A DNA stretch of 64,000 nt from Flavobacterium sp. K5-23 (GTDB taxonomy: Bacteria > Bacteroidota > Bacteroidia > Flavobacteriales > Flavobacteriaceae): contig NZ_CP056783.1 of the NCBI RefSeq assembly GCF_023278045.1, positions 2,451,501 to 2,515,500 of the forward strand. Reading direction: 5' to 3'. Below the pieces are notes generated by a model. The model worked only from the letters and a program-made list of their open reading frames with translations. It searched no databases and was not told the origin of the DNA. This document shows, one piece after another, positions 27,359 to 36,392 of the stretch (position 1 is the first letter of the stretch; each line of letters starts with the position of its first letter). Made by a program: the position numbers and the translations under genes.

Positions 27359-27823
27359 TTATCTTTCTTTGTTAATGGCAAGTTGGTCATTTGGCATTTC
27401 CATTTCGTATAAATCAAGTCCTAGTCCCCAAAAATCCTTTTCAATTTTTGAAAGTTTGTAGCCAAATTTCTCAAAAAAATTATAAGCTAATTGTGAAGTA
27501 GTTACAACCAATTTTTCCACTTTAGGATTATTCTTTAATTTTGTCAAACAATGCTCTACTGCTTGTTTCCCTAAACCAAATCCTGAATAGTTAGGATGAA
27601 AAAATATCCAAGTTATTCGACCTGAATTATCTGAATAATTTACATAGTATCCTGTTCCACCAACAATTTTGTCTTCGTGTTCAATTGTTAAATAGGTATC
27701 GCTGTAATTATCTAAATATTCTATAAAATCAGCTACTTCTTTCTTGTCGAAATACTGAGGAGTGTTAAGATTGAATATTTCTATTAAAGTATCTTTGTCC
27801 GAATCGTTATATGATCTTATCAT
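27359..27823 (-). CDS. GNAT family acetyltransferase
   Basis: A 154-residue N-acetyltransferase. The CoA-binding segment is WIFFHPNYSGFGLGKQAVEHCL (motif A, with a GFGLG loop in place of RGKGIG), followed by KLVVTTSQLAYNFFEKFGY (motif B). It resembles small GNATs annotated in many flavobacteria; the substrate is unknown. No operon partner is evident. Confidence 0.83.
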   Translation of the reverse strand: MIRSYNDSDKDTLIEIFNLNTPQYFDKKEVADFIEYLDNYSDTYLTIEHEDKIVGGTGYYVNYSDNSGRITWIFFHPNYSGFGLGKQAVEHCLTKLKNNPKVEKLVVTTSQLAYNFFEKFGYKLSKIEKDFWGLGLDLYEMEMPNDQLAINKER

Positions 27824-27895
27824 ATTTATATAAAGTAAATTGTTATTGAATATTGAGTTTATTTGAATTATTTCTTAACTTTTTGAAATTTAATT

Positions 27896-27997
27896 TTACT
27901 TAATAGTAACTTGTTTATCGTAGCTATAATACAGCAAATATTCTACCAATTCAGTTGGCATTAAGCAATAAACATCTTGTTTTGCTAATATATACAT
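27896..27997 (-). CDS. Possible 33-codon ORF or gene remnant
   Basis: In the 336-base gap between two genes, the minus strand encodes MYILAKQDVYCLMPTELV and ends DKQVTIK after 33 codons. The composition (Gln, Asp, Cys, Glu, no low-complexity run) is more protein-like than expected for random AT-rich spacer. A stop codon closes the frame eight codons upstream of the ATG. It could be a small gene, or the 3' tail of a decayed gene. The rest of the gap (27824-28159) shows nothing else apart from the terminator at 28099. Confidence 0.25.
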   Translation of the reverse strand: MYILAKQDVYCLMPTELVEYLLYYSYDKQVTIK

Positions 27998-28098
27998 AAA
28001 ATATACAAGTAGTATTGAGAATTATTCTCTTACTTGTTATCAAGTTACAGTTGGGTCAATATAATTCTTGTAATTTCATTTATCCCTTACACATAAAA

Positions 28099-28128
28099 AT
28101 AGCGCAATTATTTAAACAATTGCGCTAT
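28099..28128 (-). terminator. Terminator after the 95-residue gene
   Basis: An 11-base perfect stem (ATAGCGCAATT, 28099-28109, with 28118-28128) followed on the minus strand by a T5 run. Confidence 0.82.
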
Positions 28129-28159
28129 AGTTTACCTCTAATAAAGAGATAAGTATATA

Positions 28160-28447
28160 TTAACTTTCTTCGTTAAGTTCGTCTTCGGCTGAGTTAAATG
28201 CTTCTAATCCTTTAGCGGGGATAAGTTTTTCCTGATTGTAATTGTGTGATACATCTACAATTTGTTGGTGAATGTCACTAAAAGAAGAATTGATTGTACC
28301 TAAAAATTTTTCAAGGTCATTGTCGGGATTGTTAAATAAATCCACTTGCAATTGACCTATTTTTTGAATTAAACTTGAACAAGAATTACTGATATCTTCA
28401 ATCTTGTTATAATTGTTTTCAATAGCTTCTACTTTAGAATTTTCCAT
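28160..28447 (-). CDS. Small acidic helical protein, function unknown
   Basis: A 95-residue protein, very rich in Asn, Ser, Asp and Glu (NNYNKIEDISNSCSSLIQK... ending ELNEES), predicted helical and possibly coiled-coil, without signal peptide. I recognise no family. Its own terminator and an isolated position support expression. The 513-base stretch upstream holds no other gene. Confidence 0.55.
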   Translation of the reverse strand: MENSKVEAIENNYNKIEDISNSCSSLIQKIGQLQVDLFNNPDNDLEKFLGTINSSFSDIHQQIVDVSHNYNQEKLIPAKGLEAFNSAEDELNEES

Positions 28448-28812
28448 AGGAATAAATATTTAAGTTAATAATTATTTTAAAGCTAATAAGGATAATGAAA
28501 TGAAATTCAATTGTATATAAAATCTGTCTTTAGCTTAAAATCTTCTTTATTTTTAGTTATGGTTACCATTAAAGATACAATTTTTGTTTGTTTTATTAAA
28601 ATTTTGATAAAATATTACTTTGTTAATTATTTGTAAATGAATGACATACATTGTTTTTACCACATATAAACATAGTTTTATTACTCTTATAAAGAATCAG
28701 ATAGTTGTTTTACAATTCACGTATATAAACAAGGTGTTTAATTCCATTAGAATAGTACTTTGTCTTTGCTGAAATCAGGACTGCAGATATTATGAAAACG
28801 TTTTGTTGTTTT

Positions 28813-28880
28813 TAGCCCTGATGGGAGCAAGTATCCCACGCTTTTGGGCGTGGATACTGCGGACAGCAGGAGGGAAGTTG
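28813..28880. repeat. Dispersed intergenic element, copy 2
   Basis: It starts TAGCCCTGATGGGAGC, contains a strong hairpin (GTATC-C-CACGC at 28831-28841 pairing with GCGTG-GATAC) and continues GCGGACAGCAGGAGG. It shares its edge and its GATAC-GCGGACAGC layout with 36310-36388. Confidence 0.5.
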
Positions 28881-28904
28881 ATGAAAAAACGGCAATTTAT
28901 GCTC

Positions 28905-28937
28905 CAAAAAAAACACCAGTCTTACAACTGATGTTTT
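28905..28937 (-). terminator. clpB terminator
   Basis: Stem 28912-28920 with 28927-28935 (one G-T pair), six-base loop, followed on the minus strand by an eight-T run. Confidence 0.85.
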
Positions 28938-28960
28938 ATATAATTCTATTTACTGTGTAT

Positions 28961-31567
28961 TTACTCTGCGGCTTCCGTTTGATTTCTAAATACCAATTCT
29001 CCGTCAAAAGCATCCAAAAGAATGATGCTGTCCGTGGCGATATTACCTCCCAAAATTTCTTTAGACAGTTTATTCAGCACGTCTCTTTGTATCACTCTTT
29101 TTACTGGTCGGGCTCCAAATTGCGGGTCATATCCTTTTTCAGACAAATAACCAATAGCTTCCGGTGTGGCATCCATTGTGATGCCTTGAAGTGCCAGCAT
29201 TTTGGTCACGTTTTTCAGTTGCAAGCCTACAATTTTAGTAATGTTAGCATTGGTAAGCGGTGTAAACATCACGATTTCGTCAATACGATTGATGAATTCC
29301 GGGCGTACGGTTTGTTTCAATAAACCAAGGACTTCCACTTTTGCGGCTTCGGTAGCGGCTTCCATACTTCCTTTTAGATTTTCGAATTTTTCCTGTATGA
29401 TCTGGCTTCCCATATTAGAAGTCATAATGATAATGGTATTTTTAAAGTCGGCCAAGCGCCCTTTATTATCCGTTAATCGTCCTTCATCCAAAACTTGTAA
29501 AAGTATATTGAAAGTATCAGGATGCGCCTTTTCGATTTCATCCAATAAAATAACTGAATACGGTTTTCTACGTACAGCTTCAGTCAATTGCCCGCCTTCA
29601 TCATAACCCACATATCCCGGAGGTGCCCCCACTAATCTACTCACACTGTGTCGTTCCTGGTATTCACTCATATCGATACGCGTCATGGCGTTTTCATCGT
29701 CAAAAAGATATTCGGCTAAGGCTTTCGCCAATTCGGTTTTTCCAACTCCTGTTGTTCCAAGGAAAAGGAAGGTTCCCACCGGTTTTTTCATATCTTGTAA
29801 TCCAGCACGGCTTCTACGCACGGCATCACTCACGGCTTCAATAGCTTCTTCTTGACCTACGACACGTTTATGCAATTCGTCTTCCAGAAGCAATAATTTT
29901 TCTCGTTCTCCTTGTAGCATTTTCATAACTGGAATTCCGGTCCATTTGGCTACAACTTCGGCAATGTCTTCGCGGGTCACTTCTTCTTTTATCAAAGAAC
30001 TTCCGCCAGATTGATTTTCAACCAATTCTTTGTGTAAAACATCGAGACGCTCTTGAGCTTCTTTGATTTTTCCATAACGGATCTCGGCTACTTTTCCATA
30101 ATCACCATCACGCTCGGCGCGTTCGGCTTCGTATTTAAAATCCTCTATTTCGGTTTTGATGCCTTGAATATTATCAACTACATCTTTTTCCGATTTCCAT
30201 TTGGCATATATCTTGTTTCGATCTTCTTTTAGATTGGCTAAATCCATTCCTAAAGTTTTGAGTTTGCTCTCGTCTTTTTCTCTTTTTATGGCTTCGATTT
30301 CAATTTCGAGTTGCATCACTTTTCGGTCCAAAACATCAAGTTCTTCTGGTTTTGAATTGATTTCCATTCGGATTTTTGAAGCTGCCTCATCCATTAAATC
30401 AATTGCTTTGTCTGGAAGGAAACGATTCGTAATATAACGTTGTGAAAGCTCTACAGCGGCAATAATGGCTTCATCTTTTATCTGTACTTTATGATGTGTT
30501 TCGTATTTATCCTTTATACCACGCAAAATTGAAATGGCGCTTTCGGTATCGGGTTCTTCGATTATAATTTTCTGGAAACGTCTTTCGAGCGCTTTGTCTT
30601 TTTCGAAATATTTTTGGTATTCGTCCAAAGTAGTTGCCCCAATAGCTCTCAATTCTCCACGAGCCAAGGCTGGTTTCAGAATATTTGCCGCATCCATCGC
30701 GCCTTCACCACCACCTGCGCCTACAAGGGTATGGATTTCGTCAATGAAAAGTACAATATCACCTTCGGCAGAAGTTACTTCTTTAACCACGGCTTTTAGA
30801 CGCTCTTCAAATTCCCCTTTGTATTTGGCTCCCGCAATAAGTGCTCCCATATCAAGGGAAAAAACGATTTTGTTTTTCAGGTTGTCGGGAACATCACCAT
30901 CAACTATTCTATGTGCTAAACCTTCGGCGATGGCGGTTTTACCCACACCCGGTTCACCCACAAGCATTGGGTTGTTTTTTGTTCTACGCGTTAATATTTG
31001 CAAAACACGACGTATTTCCTCGTCACGGCCAATAACCGGATCTAGTTTTCCGTTTTTGGCTAATTCGTTCAGGTTTTTGGCGTATTTGTTTAAGGAATTA
31101 TAGGTTTCCTCTGCTGAGGCTGAAGTTACTCTTTCTCCTTTTCGTAGTTCGTCAATTGCTGCTTTCAGTCCTTTTTCGGTTACGCCTTGGTCTTTTAGAA
31201 TTTGTGCCACTTTGCTTTTGGACGCAAAAATGGCCAAAATTAAATGCTCGATGGAAACAAATTCATCGTTCATTTTTTTTGCAATAATCTCAGCTTCATT
31301 CAAGGTGGAATTTGCGGTTCTGGAAAGCATTATTTCTCCACCGGAAACTTTAGGAAAACTTTCAATGGTACTGTCAAGTATTTGAATGAACAAAGAGACA
31401 TTTACATTTAGTTTCTTTAAAATAAAAGGCGCTACATTTTCGTCGACTTCAAATATCGCTTTGAAAATATGTTCGTTCTCTATTTGTTGTTGTCCAAAGC
31501 CTTGAGCCAATTGTTGTGATTGCTGAATGGCTTCCTGTGATTTTATTGTAAATTTATTTATGTTCAT
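28961..31567 (-). CDS. clpB: ATP-dependent disaggregase ClpB
   Basis: Hsp100 chaperone that threads aggregated proteins through a hexameric pore, working with DnaK. It has 868 residues, the normal length. Order: Clp N-domain (1-145), AAA+ domain 1 with Walker A GEPGVGKT (204-211) and [10 protein letters not shown], the coiled-coil middle domain (about 400-530) that distinguishes ClpB from ClpA/ClpC, AAA+ domain 2 with [10 protein letters not shown] and [11 protein letters not shown], and the C-terminal D2-small domain. No IGF/ClpP-binding loop is seen, consistent with disaggregation without proteolysis. It has its own terminator; ytxJ diverges from its start. Confidence 0.97.
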   Translation of the reverse strand: MNINKFTIKSQEAIQQSQQLAQGFGQQQIENEHIFKAIFEVDENVAPFILKKLNVNVSLFIQILDSTIESFPKVSGGEIMLSRTANSTLNEAEIIAKKMNDEFVSIEHLILAIFASKSKVAQILKDQGVTEKGLKAAIDELRKGERVTSASAEETYNSLNKYAKNLNELAKNGKLDPVIGRDEEIRRVLQILTRRTKNNPMLVGEPGVGKTAIAEGLAHRIVDGDVPDNLKNKIVFSLDMGALIAGAKYKGEFEERLKAVVKEVTSAEGDIVLFIDEIHTLVGAGGGEGAMDAANILKPALARGELRAIGATTLDEYQKYFEKDKALERRFQKIIIEEPDTESAISILRGIKDKYETHHKVQIKDEAIIAAVELSQRYITNRFLPDKAIDLMDEAASKIRMEINSKPEELDVLDRKVMQLEIEIEAIKREKDESKLKTLGMDLANLKEDRNKIYAKWKSEKDVVDNIQGIKTEIEDFKYEAERAERDGDYGKVAEIRYGKIKEAQERLDVLHKELVENQSGGSSLIKEEVTREDIAEVVAKWTGIPVMKMLQGEREKLLLLEDELHKRVVGQEEAIEAVSDAVRRSRAGLQDMKKPVGTFLFLGTTGVGKTELAKALAEYLFDDENAMTRIDMSEYQERHSVSRLVGAPPGYVGYDEGGQLTEAVRRKPYSVILLDEIEKAHPDTFNILLQVLDEGRLTDNKGRLADFKNTIIIMTSNMGSQIIQEKFENLKGSMEAATEAAKVEVLGLLKQTVRPEFINRIDEIVMFTPLTNANITKIVGLQLKNVTKMLALQGITMDATPEAIGYLSEKGYDPQFGARPVKRVIQRDVLNKLSKEILGGNIATDSIILLDAFDGELVFRNQTEAAE

Positions 31568-31724
31568 GATTTTACTATTTTGTAGTTATATAATTGTAGT
31601 TAATTGATAACTTTGCGAACAGATCTTCAATTTATATTCCATTACAATATTAGAGACAAAATGGCGTATAAAATATGATTTTCATCATAAAAACCAGTCA
31701 AAATGACTGAATTAACGACAAATT

Positions 31725-32114
31725 ATGAGTTTTTTTAAAAATATATTTAGTGGTTCAGAGAACCAAAATGATTCTAGTAGTAAAATGGACTGGAATAACT
31801 TAACTGATTTGGGACAGTTAAACGAAATAATAACACTTTCAAATGATAAGCCAGTTGCTATTTTCAAACACAGCACACGCTGTAGTATAAGCAGAATGGC
31901 ATTAAGACAATTTGAAAACGAGTTTGATTTATCAGATAAAGTTACGCCTTATTTTTTAGATTTAATAGCGTATCGTGATGTTTCAAATGAAATAGCAACG
32001 CGTTTTGGTGTTATGCATCAATCACCGCAATTAATACTTATTAAAGATGGTAAAGCCGTTTATAACGCTTCACATAGTGATATTGATGCTGGACAATTAG
32101 GGAAAAAGCTTTAG
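31725..32114 (+). CDS. ytxJ: Bacillithiol-system redox protein YtxJ
   Basis: Thioredoxin-fold monothiol bacilliredoxin of 129 residues that removes bacillithiol from mixed disulfides on proteins. The active-site block is AIFKHSTRCSIS with a single Cys53, and the cis-proline segment is MHQSPQLILIKDGK. It implies that the cell makes bacillithiol, as many flavobacteria do. No signal peptide. The gene is followed by a terminator whose stem sequence is repeated 2.8 kb downstream on the far side of an accessory block. Confidence 0.92.
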   Translation: MSFFKNIFSGSENQNDSSSKMDWNNLTDLGQLNEIITLSNDKPVAIFKHSTRCSISRMALRQFENEFDLSDKVTPYFLDLIAYRDVSNEIATRFGVMHQSPQLILIKDGKAVYNASHSDIDAGQLGKKL

Positions 32115-32140
32115 ATTTCACTTTTAAATTTAATATTATA

Positions 32141-32178
32141 AAAATCCATTCGTGTAAACGAATGGATTTTTGATTTAA
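32141..32178 (+). terminator. ytxJ terminator, left copy of a flanking repeat
   Basis: A 12-base perfect stem (AAAATCCATTCG, 32141-32152, with 32159-32170) and a T-rich tail. The hairpin and about ten bases before it recur at 34881-34930. Confidence 0.85.
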
Positions 32179-32405
32179 AAAAAGTTACCTTAGTTGAAAT
32201 TATTTTGTAGATAAAAATCATAATAACTTTTTTAAAATTTATCTCTAAATATGGGTTCAATTCAAGATTGTAAAAATGAAAAGTTTCTATTTTTTAGATT
32301 TGACGGTAAATTATCAAATTTTAATATTAACTAAAATATGATTATTTTCTTTGACTTAAAGGATAATCATTTGGATAATTAAGTGAACAACTAACAATTA
32401 AATAA

Positions 32406-33554
32406 ATGCAATTAAAAAAAGAAACATTCATAGGCATAGACAATCATTTTGATGATTTTAATTTTTTTTATAAAGAATATTACGAAAATGGTTTGCTTAA
32501 ATCTAAGCAGACATTTGGGTATTTATCGGAATTTGAATATACTGAGGATGGGAAAAAACTAGTTGAAAAAATAAAATCAGATAACGGTGGCGGTGATAAT
32601 TTTTTTAAAGATGAATACAAATATGAAGGATTAACAACACGCATTTTTCGATATAAAACGGGATATTCGGATTTAAATGATCAATTTGTATCTGTATACC
32701 CTTATCAAAATTTAGGAGAACCTCGTGTTGGTCAATTACCAATTTATCCTTTAAGTGAATTATTAAGCATTGAAGAACTTGTTTTCAATGAAAATAAAGA
32801 AATAATTTCACAAAAGAAAACTGATTTAAAAAACAATTCTTTTTCAGAAGAAAAAAGGGTGCTTGATGATTTAGGTAATTTGATTAATCGTGTTTATTCA
32901 ATAAACAATAAAATACAGAGTAATTTCACATACAAATATAAGGATAATGTATTAGAATCAATTTTAGTTAATAATGCTATTACATATTTTAATTACAATG
33001 ATGATGGAAATATTATTGAAATTAATTGTTTTGAAATAATTGATGACCTTGAAGTTTTTTATTCCAATACTGTTTTAGAATATTTGGATAATAGACTTAT
33101 TGGTGTAAGTTTTAATGCTTCAAATGAAGATGGTTTTAGTTTTGATGATGAGCTTGGATTTTCAGGATGGGAAAGTTTATTTAACAAAGAAAGAAAATCT
33201 ACTTTAAGAATGGATTGTCTACTAAATCCTTATTATGATTATAATCAAAAAAAATATGAAGTCAAATTTATATATGGTTTAAACAATGAAATCAAACAAT
33301 CTACTGTTATAAATTCACAAAATAATTGGAAAGAAGAATTGGATTCTGAAGGTTATGAAAAGACTATGCTTTTTGAGGAAAAGACAGAAGAAAATAGATT
33401 TTTCATTTATAAATATAATGAGAATTTATTAATTAATAAAAACTCTGAAAATTATATGATAAAGAATAATCCGATTGAATATATTGATGGGTTTATTATC
33501 AAAGACAATCAGATTGAACACCTGTTTACCCACAAATTTGCATATTATGAATAA
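32406..33554 (+). CDS. Unknown protein with YD/MORN-like repeated strands
   Basis: A 382-residue protein without signal peptide or membrane segment. It is a chain of short beta-hairpin units such as YYENGLLKSKQTFG, FEYTEDGKKLVEKI, FTYKYKDNVLESILVNN and YFNYNDDGNIIEI, which resemble YD-type or toxin_R-repeat hairpins found in Rhs/polymorphic-toxin proteins and in cytoplasmic companions of such systems. I cannot assign a function. It is markedly AT-rich and Asn/Lys/Ile-rich compared with ytxJ and argH, suggesting acquisition. An immunity or bystander gene left from a toxin locus is one possibility, unproven. Confidence 0.6.
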   Translation: MQLKKETFIGIDNHFDDFNFFYKEYYENGLLKSKQTFGYLSEFEYTEDGKKLVEKIKSDNGGGDNFFKDEYKYEGLTTRIFRYKTGYSDLNDQFVSVYPYQNLGEPRVGQLPIYPLSELLSIEELVFNENKEIISQKKTDLKNNSFSEEKRVLDDLGNLINRVYSINNKIQSNFTYKYKDNVLESILVNNAITYFNYNDDGNIIEINCFEIIDDLEVFYSNTVLEYLDNRLIGVSFNASNEDGFSFDDELGFSGWESLFNKERKSTLRMDCLLNPYYDYNQKKYEVKFIYGLNNEIKQSTVINSQNNWKEELDSEGYEKTMLFEEKTEENRFFIYKYNENLLINKNSENYMIKNNPIEYIDGFIIKDNQIEHLFTHKFAYYE

Positions 33555-33624
33555 AATAAAGACCTATGATCTTTACCGCAGACTAAATCTAATTACTACA
33601 ACTCCAATTAGGAGAATTTAAAAT

Positions 33625-33915
33625 GTTAATTGAAGAAAGTAAGATTAAGACATTATCGTAGAAACAGAGGGGCAATATCCAAAGAAAATATGCGTGAGCA
33701 TTTAGGGAGACAAAATAAATAAAAGTAAATTGCAAGTTGGTAATTCTCTTATCATATCCTATGAATTGGATAGTCGTGAATTCAATAACAAATGGTACAC
33801 TGATGTAAAAGAATGGAAAATAGAATTAGCAGACGCTAAAGTGGCAATTGTTGAAAACAGTATTTTTATTGCTCCAGATTCTATTTCAGAAGTCGATGAA
33901 GACTTGCCTTTTTAG
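33625..33915 (+). pseudogene. Broken DUF3127 family gene
   Basis: The frame from 33649 encodes DIIVETEGQYPKKICVSI, then a TAG at 33703-33705, then GDKINKSKLQVGNSLIISYE... REFNNKWYTDVKEWKIE and ends EDLPF at 33915. This matches the DUF3127 fold (VVETEGQYPQ, the VGQ.V.. strand, GREW/WYT, GWRIE and an acidic C-terminal tail as in ssDNA-binding-like proteins). Upstream, the frame is closed by a TAA at 33646, and ATG 33623 leads out of frame, so at least one frameshift precedes the nonsense codon. A shortened product from TTG 33730 would lack the first half and is unlikely to be functional. Confidence 0.7.
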
Positions 33916-33966
33916 TTAAACTACTATAATTATTTCCTTTAATTCAAATATCAAATAAAATCAAAA

Positions 33967-34839
33967 ATGGACGAATATACTAAGTATATAATCTTAATGC
34001 ATTTGCATTGGATAAAAATAGGATTTACTAAAGAAGACATTAGGAGAGTTCATAACGAGGTTACTGATGAGTATATGTTTGAAAATGTAACGATGAAAAG
34101 AATGCAGTATAAAACAAGAGGTCAAATTGAAAACAAAAATGTCATACAAGCTTCTGATTTTGAAAAAATAACATGTCTATATTTGAATTATTCTGAACAT
34201 ATTCTCGATTTGTCTTTCTTGAAGTATTGTGTAAACTTGGAAGAAATTACTATAAGAAATCAAAAATTAAAAAATCTAGATGTATTAGAAAATTTGGAAA
34301 AAATCAGAAAAATTGATGCAAGTTCTAATGAAATCGAAAACATTAATGTTCTTTATACATTCAAAAACTTAGAAGAAATCGACCTAGAAAGTAATCCTAT
34401 AAGATCTTTAAAAGCTATTACGCATCTTAAAAAATTGAGAAAAGTAAATATTAACGAAATTAACAATGAAAATGAGGTTATAGAAATGCTCAAGAATAAT
34501 AAAATTTGTTCCATAAATTACATTTTAAAAGGGAATGATATTGATTTTGAAAATTTTATTTTTCCTAAATACCATATTATACTCTCGAAAAAAGAGAGTA
34601 ATATTTCAATCTATTTGGAAGCTACAACTAACGAACTTAAAATAGGTAAAACAATAGATTTCCCTAAAGAACTGGAAAATAAACTAGATTTCAAGGATAG
34701 ATATTTTGCTAAAATTAAATATGAAACTACAGAACGATTGGAAAAAATTACAGGAAACTCAATTCTAATAAATGGTAAACAAATGTTTTATGATATGGAT
34801 TGTTATTCGTTTCAGTACAAACATAATTTGTCTCAATAA
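33967..34839 (+). CDS. Leucine-rich-repeat protein, function unknown
   Basis: A 290-residue cytoplasmic-type protein. Residues about 75-170 contain four to five leucine-rich repeats of about 22 residues (LSFLKYCVNLEEITIRNQKL, LDVLENLEKIRKIDASSNEI, NVLYTFKNLEEIDLESNPI, LKAITHLKKLRKVNI), of the internalin-like type. The flanking regions are unrecognised. The gene is extremely AT-rich. It sits at the end of an accessory block with the unknown 382-residue protein and a DUF3127 remnant. A protein-binding role is implied by the repeats; nothing more specific is supported. Confidence 0.72.
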   Translation: MDEYTKYIILMHLHWIKIGFTKEDIRRVHNEVTDEYMFENVTMKRMQYKTRGQIENKNVIQASDFEKITCLYLNYSEHILDLSFLKYCVNLEEITIRNQKLKNLDVLENLEKIRKIDASSNEIENINVLYTFKNLEEIDLESNPIRSLKAITHLKKLRKVNINEINNENEVIEMLKNNKICSINYILKGNDIDFENFIFPKYHIILSKKESNISIYLEATTNELKIGKTIDFPKELENKLDFKDRYFAKIKYETTERLEKITGNSILINGKQMFYDMDCYSFQYKHNLSQ

Positions 34840-34898
34840 ACACTCACAAAAATGAGTATAAAATTAAATAATCAATTAGTTTAAGTTTAGAATATAAT

Positions 34899-34930
34899 AA
34901 AATCCATTCATAGAACCGAATGGATTTTAT
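34899..34930. terminator. Terminator between LRR gene and argH, right copy of the flanking repeat
   Basis: An 11-base perfect stem (AAAATCCATTC, 34899-34909, with 34918-34928). A-rich and T-rich flanks allow use on both strands. Same stem as the ytxJ terminator. Confidence 0.8.
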
Positions 34931-34954
34931 TGTGAAAATTATTTTGGTTTTTAA

Positions 34955-36235
34955 TTAATAAGAACTGTTCATCTTTTCCTTTATATCATTTAAACAAAGG
35001 TTATTGATACTTCCTTCGTGGGTATGTTTGGTTTCTTTTGGAGATTCGAATGTTCCGTTTTCCAATTGTTCAGCAACCGCTTTGTAAGCATCTCTAAAAG
35101 GCATTCCTGCAACCACCATTTCGTTTAACGTATCCACAGTGAATAAATAGTCGTATTTTTTATCGGTCAAGATGTTGTCTTTTACTTTGATGTCTTTTAT
35201 TGAGAAAATAGCAATATCCAGACAGGCTTTTAAATTTTGTATTGCAGGAAATAATCCTTCTTTCAAAAGCTGTAAGTCTCTGTGGTATCCACTTGGTAGA
35301 TTATTAGTAATCAAAGTAATTTCGTACGGCAAGGCTTGAATTTTGTTGCATTTTCCACGGATTAACTCAAATACATCTGGGTTTTTCTTGTGAGGCATAA
35401 TACTCGATCCCGTTGTAAGATGGGCGGGCAAACTGATGAAATCAAAATTTTGACTCATATACAAACAAACATCCATAGAAAATTTCGATAGAGTAGCGGC
35501 AACACTGCTCATTGCAAAAGCCAAAGTTTTCTCTGATTTTCCACGGCTCATTTGGGCAGCAACGGCATTGTATTTTAGGGTTTCAAATCCCAATTCCTTT
35601 GTAGTAAATGTTCTGTCGATTGGAAATGAACTACCATATCCCGCAGCGGATCCCAACGGATTTTGGTCGACAATTTTCAAGGCGGCGTTCAACATGGTGA
35701 TATCGTCAATCAAACTCTCGGCATAAGCGGAAAACCACATTCCGAAAGAAGAAGGCATTGCGATTTGTAAATGTGTATAACCTGGAAGTAAAACATTTTG
35801 GTGTTTCTCTGCCGATTCCATCATCAAGTCAAAAAGCATTTTCACTTGCTCTTTCAGTTCGATAATTACATCTTTTAAGTACAAATGCACATCGACCAAC
35901 ACTTGGTCGTTACGGGAACGCGCGGTGTGGATTTTTTTTCCGGCATCACCGAGTTTTACCGTTAACAAATATTCGATTTTGGAATGTACGTCTTCAAAAG
36001 TATCTTCGATTATGAAGTTTCCGTTTTCGACATCTGCAATAATTTCATTTAATGCTAAAACTAAGGAATCTGTTTCAGTATCGGTCAGAAGTCCGATTTG
36101 TCCCAACATCTTAGCGTGAGCAATAGAACCCAAAGCATCATATTTAGCTAGGACTAAATCCAAATCCCTGTCGTTTCCAACGGTGAATTGTTCTATTTGT
36201 TTATCTGTAGGTATTCCTTTTTCCCAAAGTTTCAT
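34955..36235 (-). CDS. argH: Argininosuccinate lyase
   Basis: Last arginine step: splits argininosuccinate to arginine and fumarate. The 426 residues start at ATG 36235 (MKLWEKG), which matches family N-termini better than an upstream in-frame codon. Family marks are HTARSRNDQV, PGYTHLQIAMP with the catalytic His, and the signature SSIMPHKKNPD with the catalytic Ser. It is the last gene of the arginine/proline operon. A dispersed hairpin element separates it from argE. Confidence 0.96.
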   Translation of the reverse strand: MKLWEKGIPTDKQIEQFTVGNDRDLDLVLAKYDALGSIAHAKMLGQIGLLTDTETDSLVLALNEIIADVENGNFIIEDTFEDVHSKIEYLLTVKLGDAGKKIHTARSRNDQVLVDVHLYLKDVIIELKEQVKMLFDLMMESAEKHQNVLLPGYTHLQIAMPSSFGMWFSAYAESLIDDITMLNAALKIVDQNPLGSAAGYGSSFPIDRTFTTKELGFETLKYNAVAAQMSRGKSEKTLAFAMSSVAATLSKFSMDVCLYMSQNFDFISLPAHLTTGSSIMPHKKNPDVFELIRGKCNKIQALPYEITLITNNLPSGYHRDLQLLKEGLFPAIQNLKACLDIAIFSIKDIKVKDNILTDKKYDYLFTVDTLNEMVVAGMPFRDAYKAVAEQLENGTFESPKETKHTHEGSINNLCLNDIKEKMNSSY

Positions 36236-36309
36236 AGTTTTTATTTTTGTTTCGCAAAGATTCTCCAAGTTTACTCAAAGATTCACAAAGTTTTTATTTT
36301 TGATATTTC

Positions 36310-36388
36310 TAGCCTCGATAGAAGCGGTATCCTCTTGTGGCGGTGTTCGCCATAAGAGATATAGCGAATAGCGGGATTAGCTCCTAAT
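36310..36388. repeat. Dispersed intergenic element, copy 3 (best formed)
   Basis: It starts TAGCCTCGATAGAAGCGG and ends AGCGGGATTAGCTCCTAAT. Between them an interrupted hairpin (TATCCTCTT, GGCG / CGCC, AAGAG-ATA) spans 36328-36363. It lies inside the arg operon, between argE and argH. Confidence 0.6.
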
Positions 36389-36392
36389 TATT

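Larger units (their letters stand above)
28448..28960. other. 513-base gene-free stretch upstream of the 95-residue gene
   Basis: AT-rich spacer. It contains a copy of the dispersed hairpin element (28813-28880) and the clpB terminator (28905-28937). I found no supported gene; the plus-strand frame starting at 28844 runs into clpB antisense and is not credible. Confidence 0.6.

Noticed and set aside
28844..29323. 159-codon plus-strand ORF starting near the hairpin element
   Set aside because: Most of it is antisense to the 3' end of clpB, and its composition is not protein-like.
30534..31103. 189-codon plus-strand ORF inside clpB
   Set aside because: Antisense shadow; Ser/Pro/Ala-rich translation without any domain.
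33730..33915. Intact small gene from TTG 33730
   Set aside because: The same frame continues upstream through a nonsense codon into recognisable DUF3127 sequence, so it is the tail of a broken gene.
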